This document shows positions 63,727-64,000 of a stretch of DNA of 64,000 nt, one piece after another. Location: assembly GCA_030581615.1 (NCBI GenBank), contig JAKTTT010000023.1, positions 1 through 64,000 on the forward strand. The letters are read 5' to 3'. The translations under genes and the position numbers were made by a program. The first letter of the stretch is position 1; each line of letters opens with the position of its first letter. This stretch comes from Alloascoidea africana (taxonomy: Eukaryota > Ascomycota > Alloascoideomycetes > Alloascoideales > Alloascoideaceae). The notes under the pieces were generated by a model. It saw only the letters and a program-made list of their open reading frames with translations, made no database searches and was not told where the DNA came from.

Positions 63727-64000
63727 CTATAGATTTTTCAATTTTAATGCAACAATTTCTTCTTTGAGCTTTTTGATCTCCTTTGAATGTGCTTGCAGCT
63801 TTTCTTTGGTCAAATCGGCAACTTGTTCCTTGATGAACTGTGTTATAAAACCCTCAACTTTGGGACTCTTTCTTCTCTGTAGCAAGTTCTTGCCCCAATT
63901 TGGCTTCCCAAATTCAATTTCGTCCTCTGACGAATCTATAAAGTTCTCTTGGTCATCCAATACTAGGGAAAGCCTATCGGTTTTCCCGTTTCTAGATATC
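63727..64000 (-). CDS. C-terminal part of an unrecognised coiled-coil protein (runs off the right edge)
   Basis: The frame is open on the minus strand from the window edge to the stop at 63727, giving about 90 codons. It begins ISRNGKTDRLSLVLDDQENF and passes through an acidic stretch (DSSEDEIEFG) and a basic KSPKVEGF segment. It ends in a ~35-residue Lys/Glu/Leu heptad-like helix (KEQVADLTKEKLQAHSKEIKKLKEEI). A C-terminal coiled coil of a larger protein is the likely reading. I do not recognise the family. No start lies within the window. Confidence 0.6.
   Translation of the reverse strand, partial: ISRNGKTDRLSLVLDDQENFIDSSEDEIEFGKPNWGKNLLQRRKSPKVEGFITQFIKEQVADLTKEKLQAHSKEIKKLKEEIVALKLKNL

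Noticed and set aside
1-64000. LTR retroelements, LINEs, DNA transposons and CRISPR arrays
   Set aside because: I looked for reverse transcriptase, integrase and transposase motifs, paired long terminal repeats and regular spaced repeats, and found none.

Overview
This is nuclear chromosomal DNA of an ascomycete yeast (Saccharomycotina). Three things point that way. Genes are compact and mostly intron-poor. Introns are short (53-98 nt), with GTAAGT/GTATGT-type donors, CTAAC branch sites and CAG/TAG acceptors. The gene set is yeast-like: STE11, TEM1, SUI2, UTP21, VAM6/VPS39, RXT3, an Mbp1/Swi4 factor, VTA1, a Caf120/Skg3 protein, a PDR-type ABC pump, a sulfate permease and a Can1-type permease. 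A nuclear gene for the 51-kDa subunit of respiratory complex I excludes the Saccharomycetaceae, which lost complex I. CTG falls at conserved leucines in the ABC pump, so it is not a CTG-Ser yeast. I favour an early-diverging lineage (Dipodascaceae/Trichomonascaceae-like) but cannot name the species.

Layout. 1-2.4 kb: a tRNA-Gly(UCC) and ribosomal protein eS1. 2.6-15.3 kb: a dense housekeeping block (RXT3, a Gag1-like protein, VAM6, UTP21, a Sur7-like protein, TEM1). 15.3-33 kb: a GT71 mannosyltransferase, an ABC drug pump and a sulfate permease, separated by long gene-free stretches (2.3 and 4.9 kb). 33.7-38.4 kb: the complex I subunit and RCM1, with a 0.6-kb inverted repeat of RecQ-type helicase debris between them. 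38.7-54.6 kb: a dense regulatory/trafficking block (MBP1-like, VTA1, SUI2, STE11, SKG3/CAF120-like, a Skg6/Tda7-like membrane protein). 54.6-58.7 kb: a 4.1-kb AT-rich gene-free stretch. 58.7-62.8 kb: an unusual Cys-Pro-repeat protein and a basic amino-acid permease. A coiled-coil protein runs off the right edge.

Six genes (VAM6, UTP21, TEM1, the MBP1-like gene, VTA1, STE11), plus SUI2 and the Skg6-like gene, were read as spliced models. In each, the reading frame and family homology continue exactly across the inferred junctions. SUI2 has a 22-nt internal exon.

The most unusual item is the 659-residue protein at 58740-60719. It carries about 32 Cys-Pro dipeptides in tandem repeats resembling heme-regulatory (CP) motifs, expanded by a recent 285-bp in-frame duplication. 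Second is the inverted repeat of helicase fragments. No LTR element, LINE or other intact mobile element was recognised.
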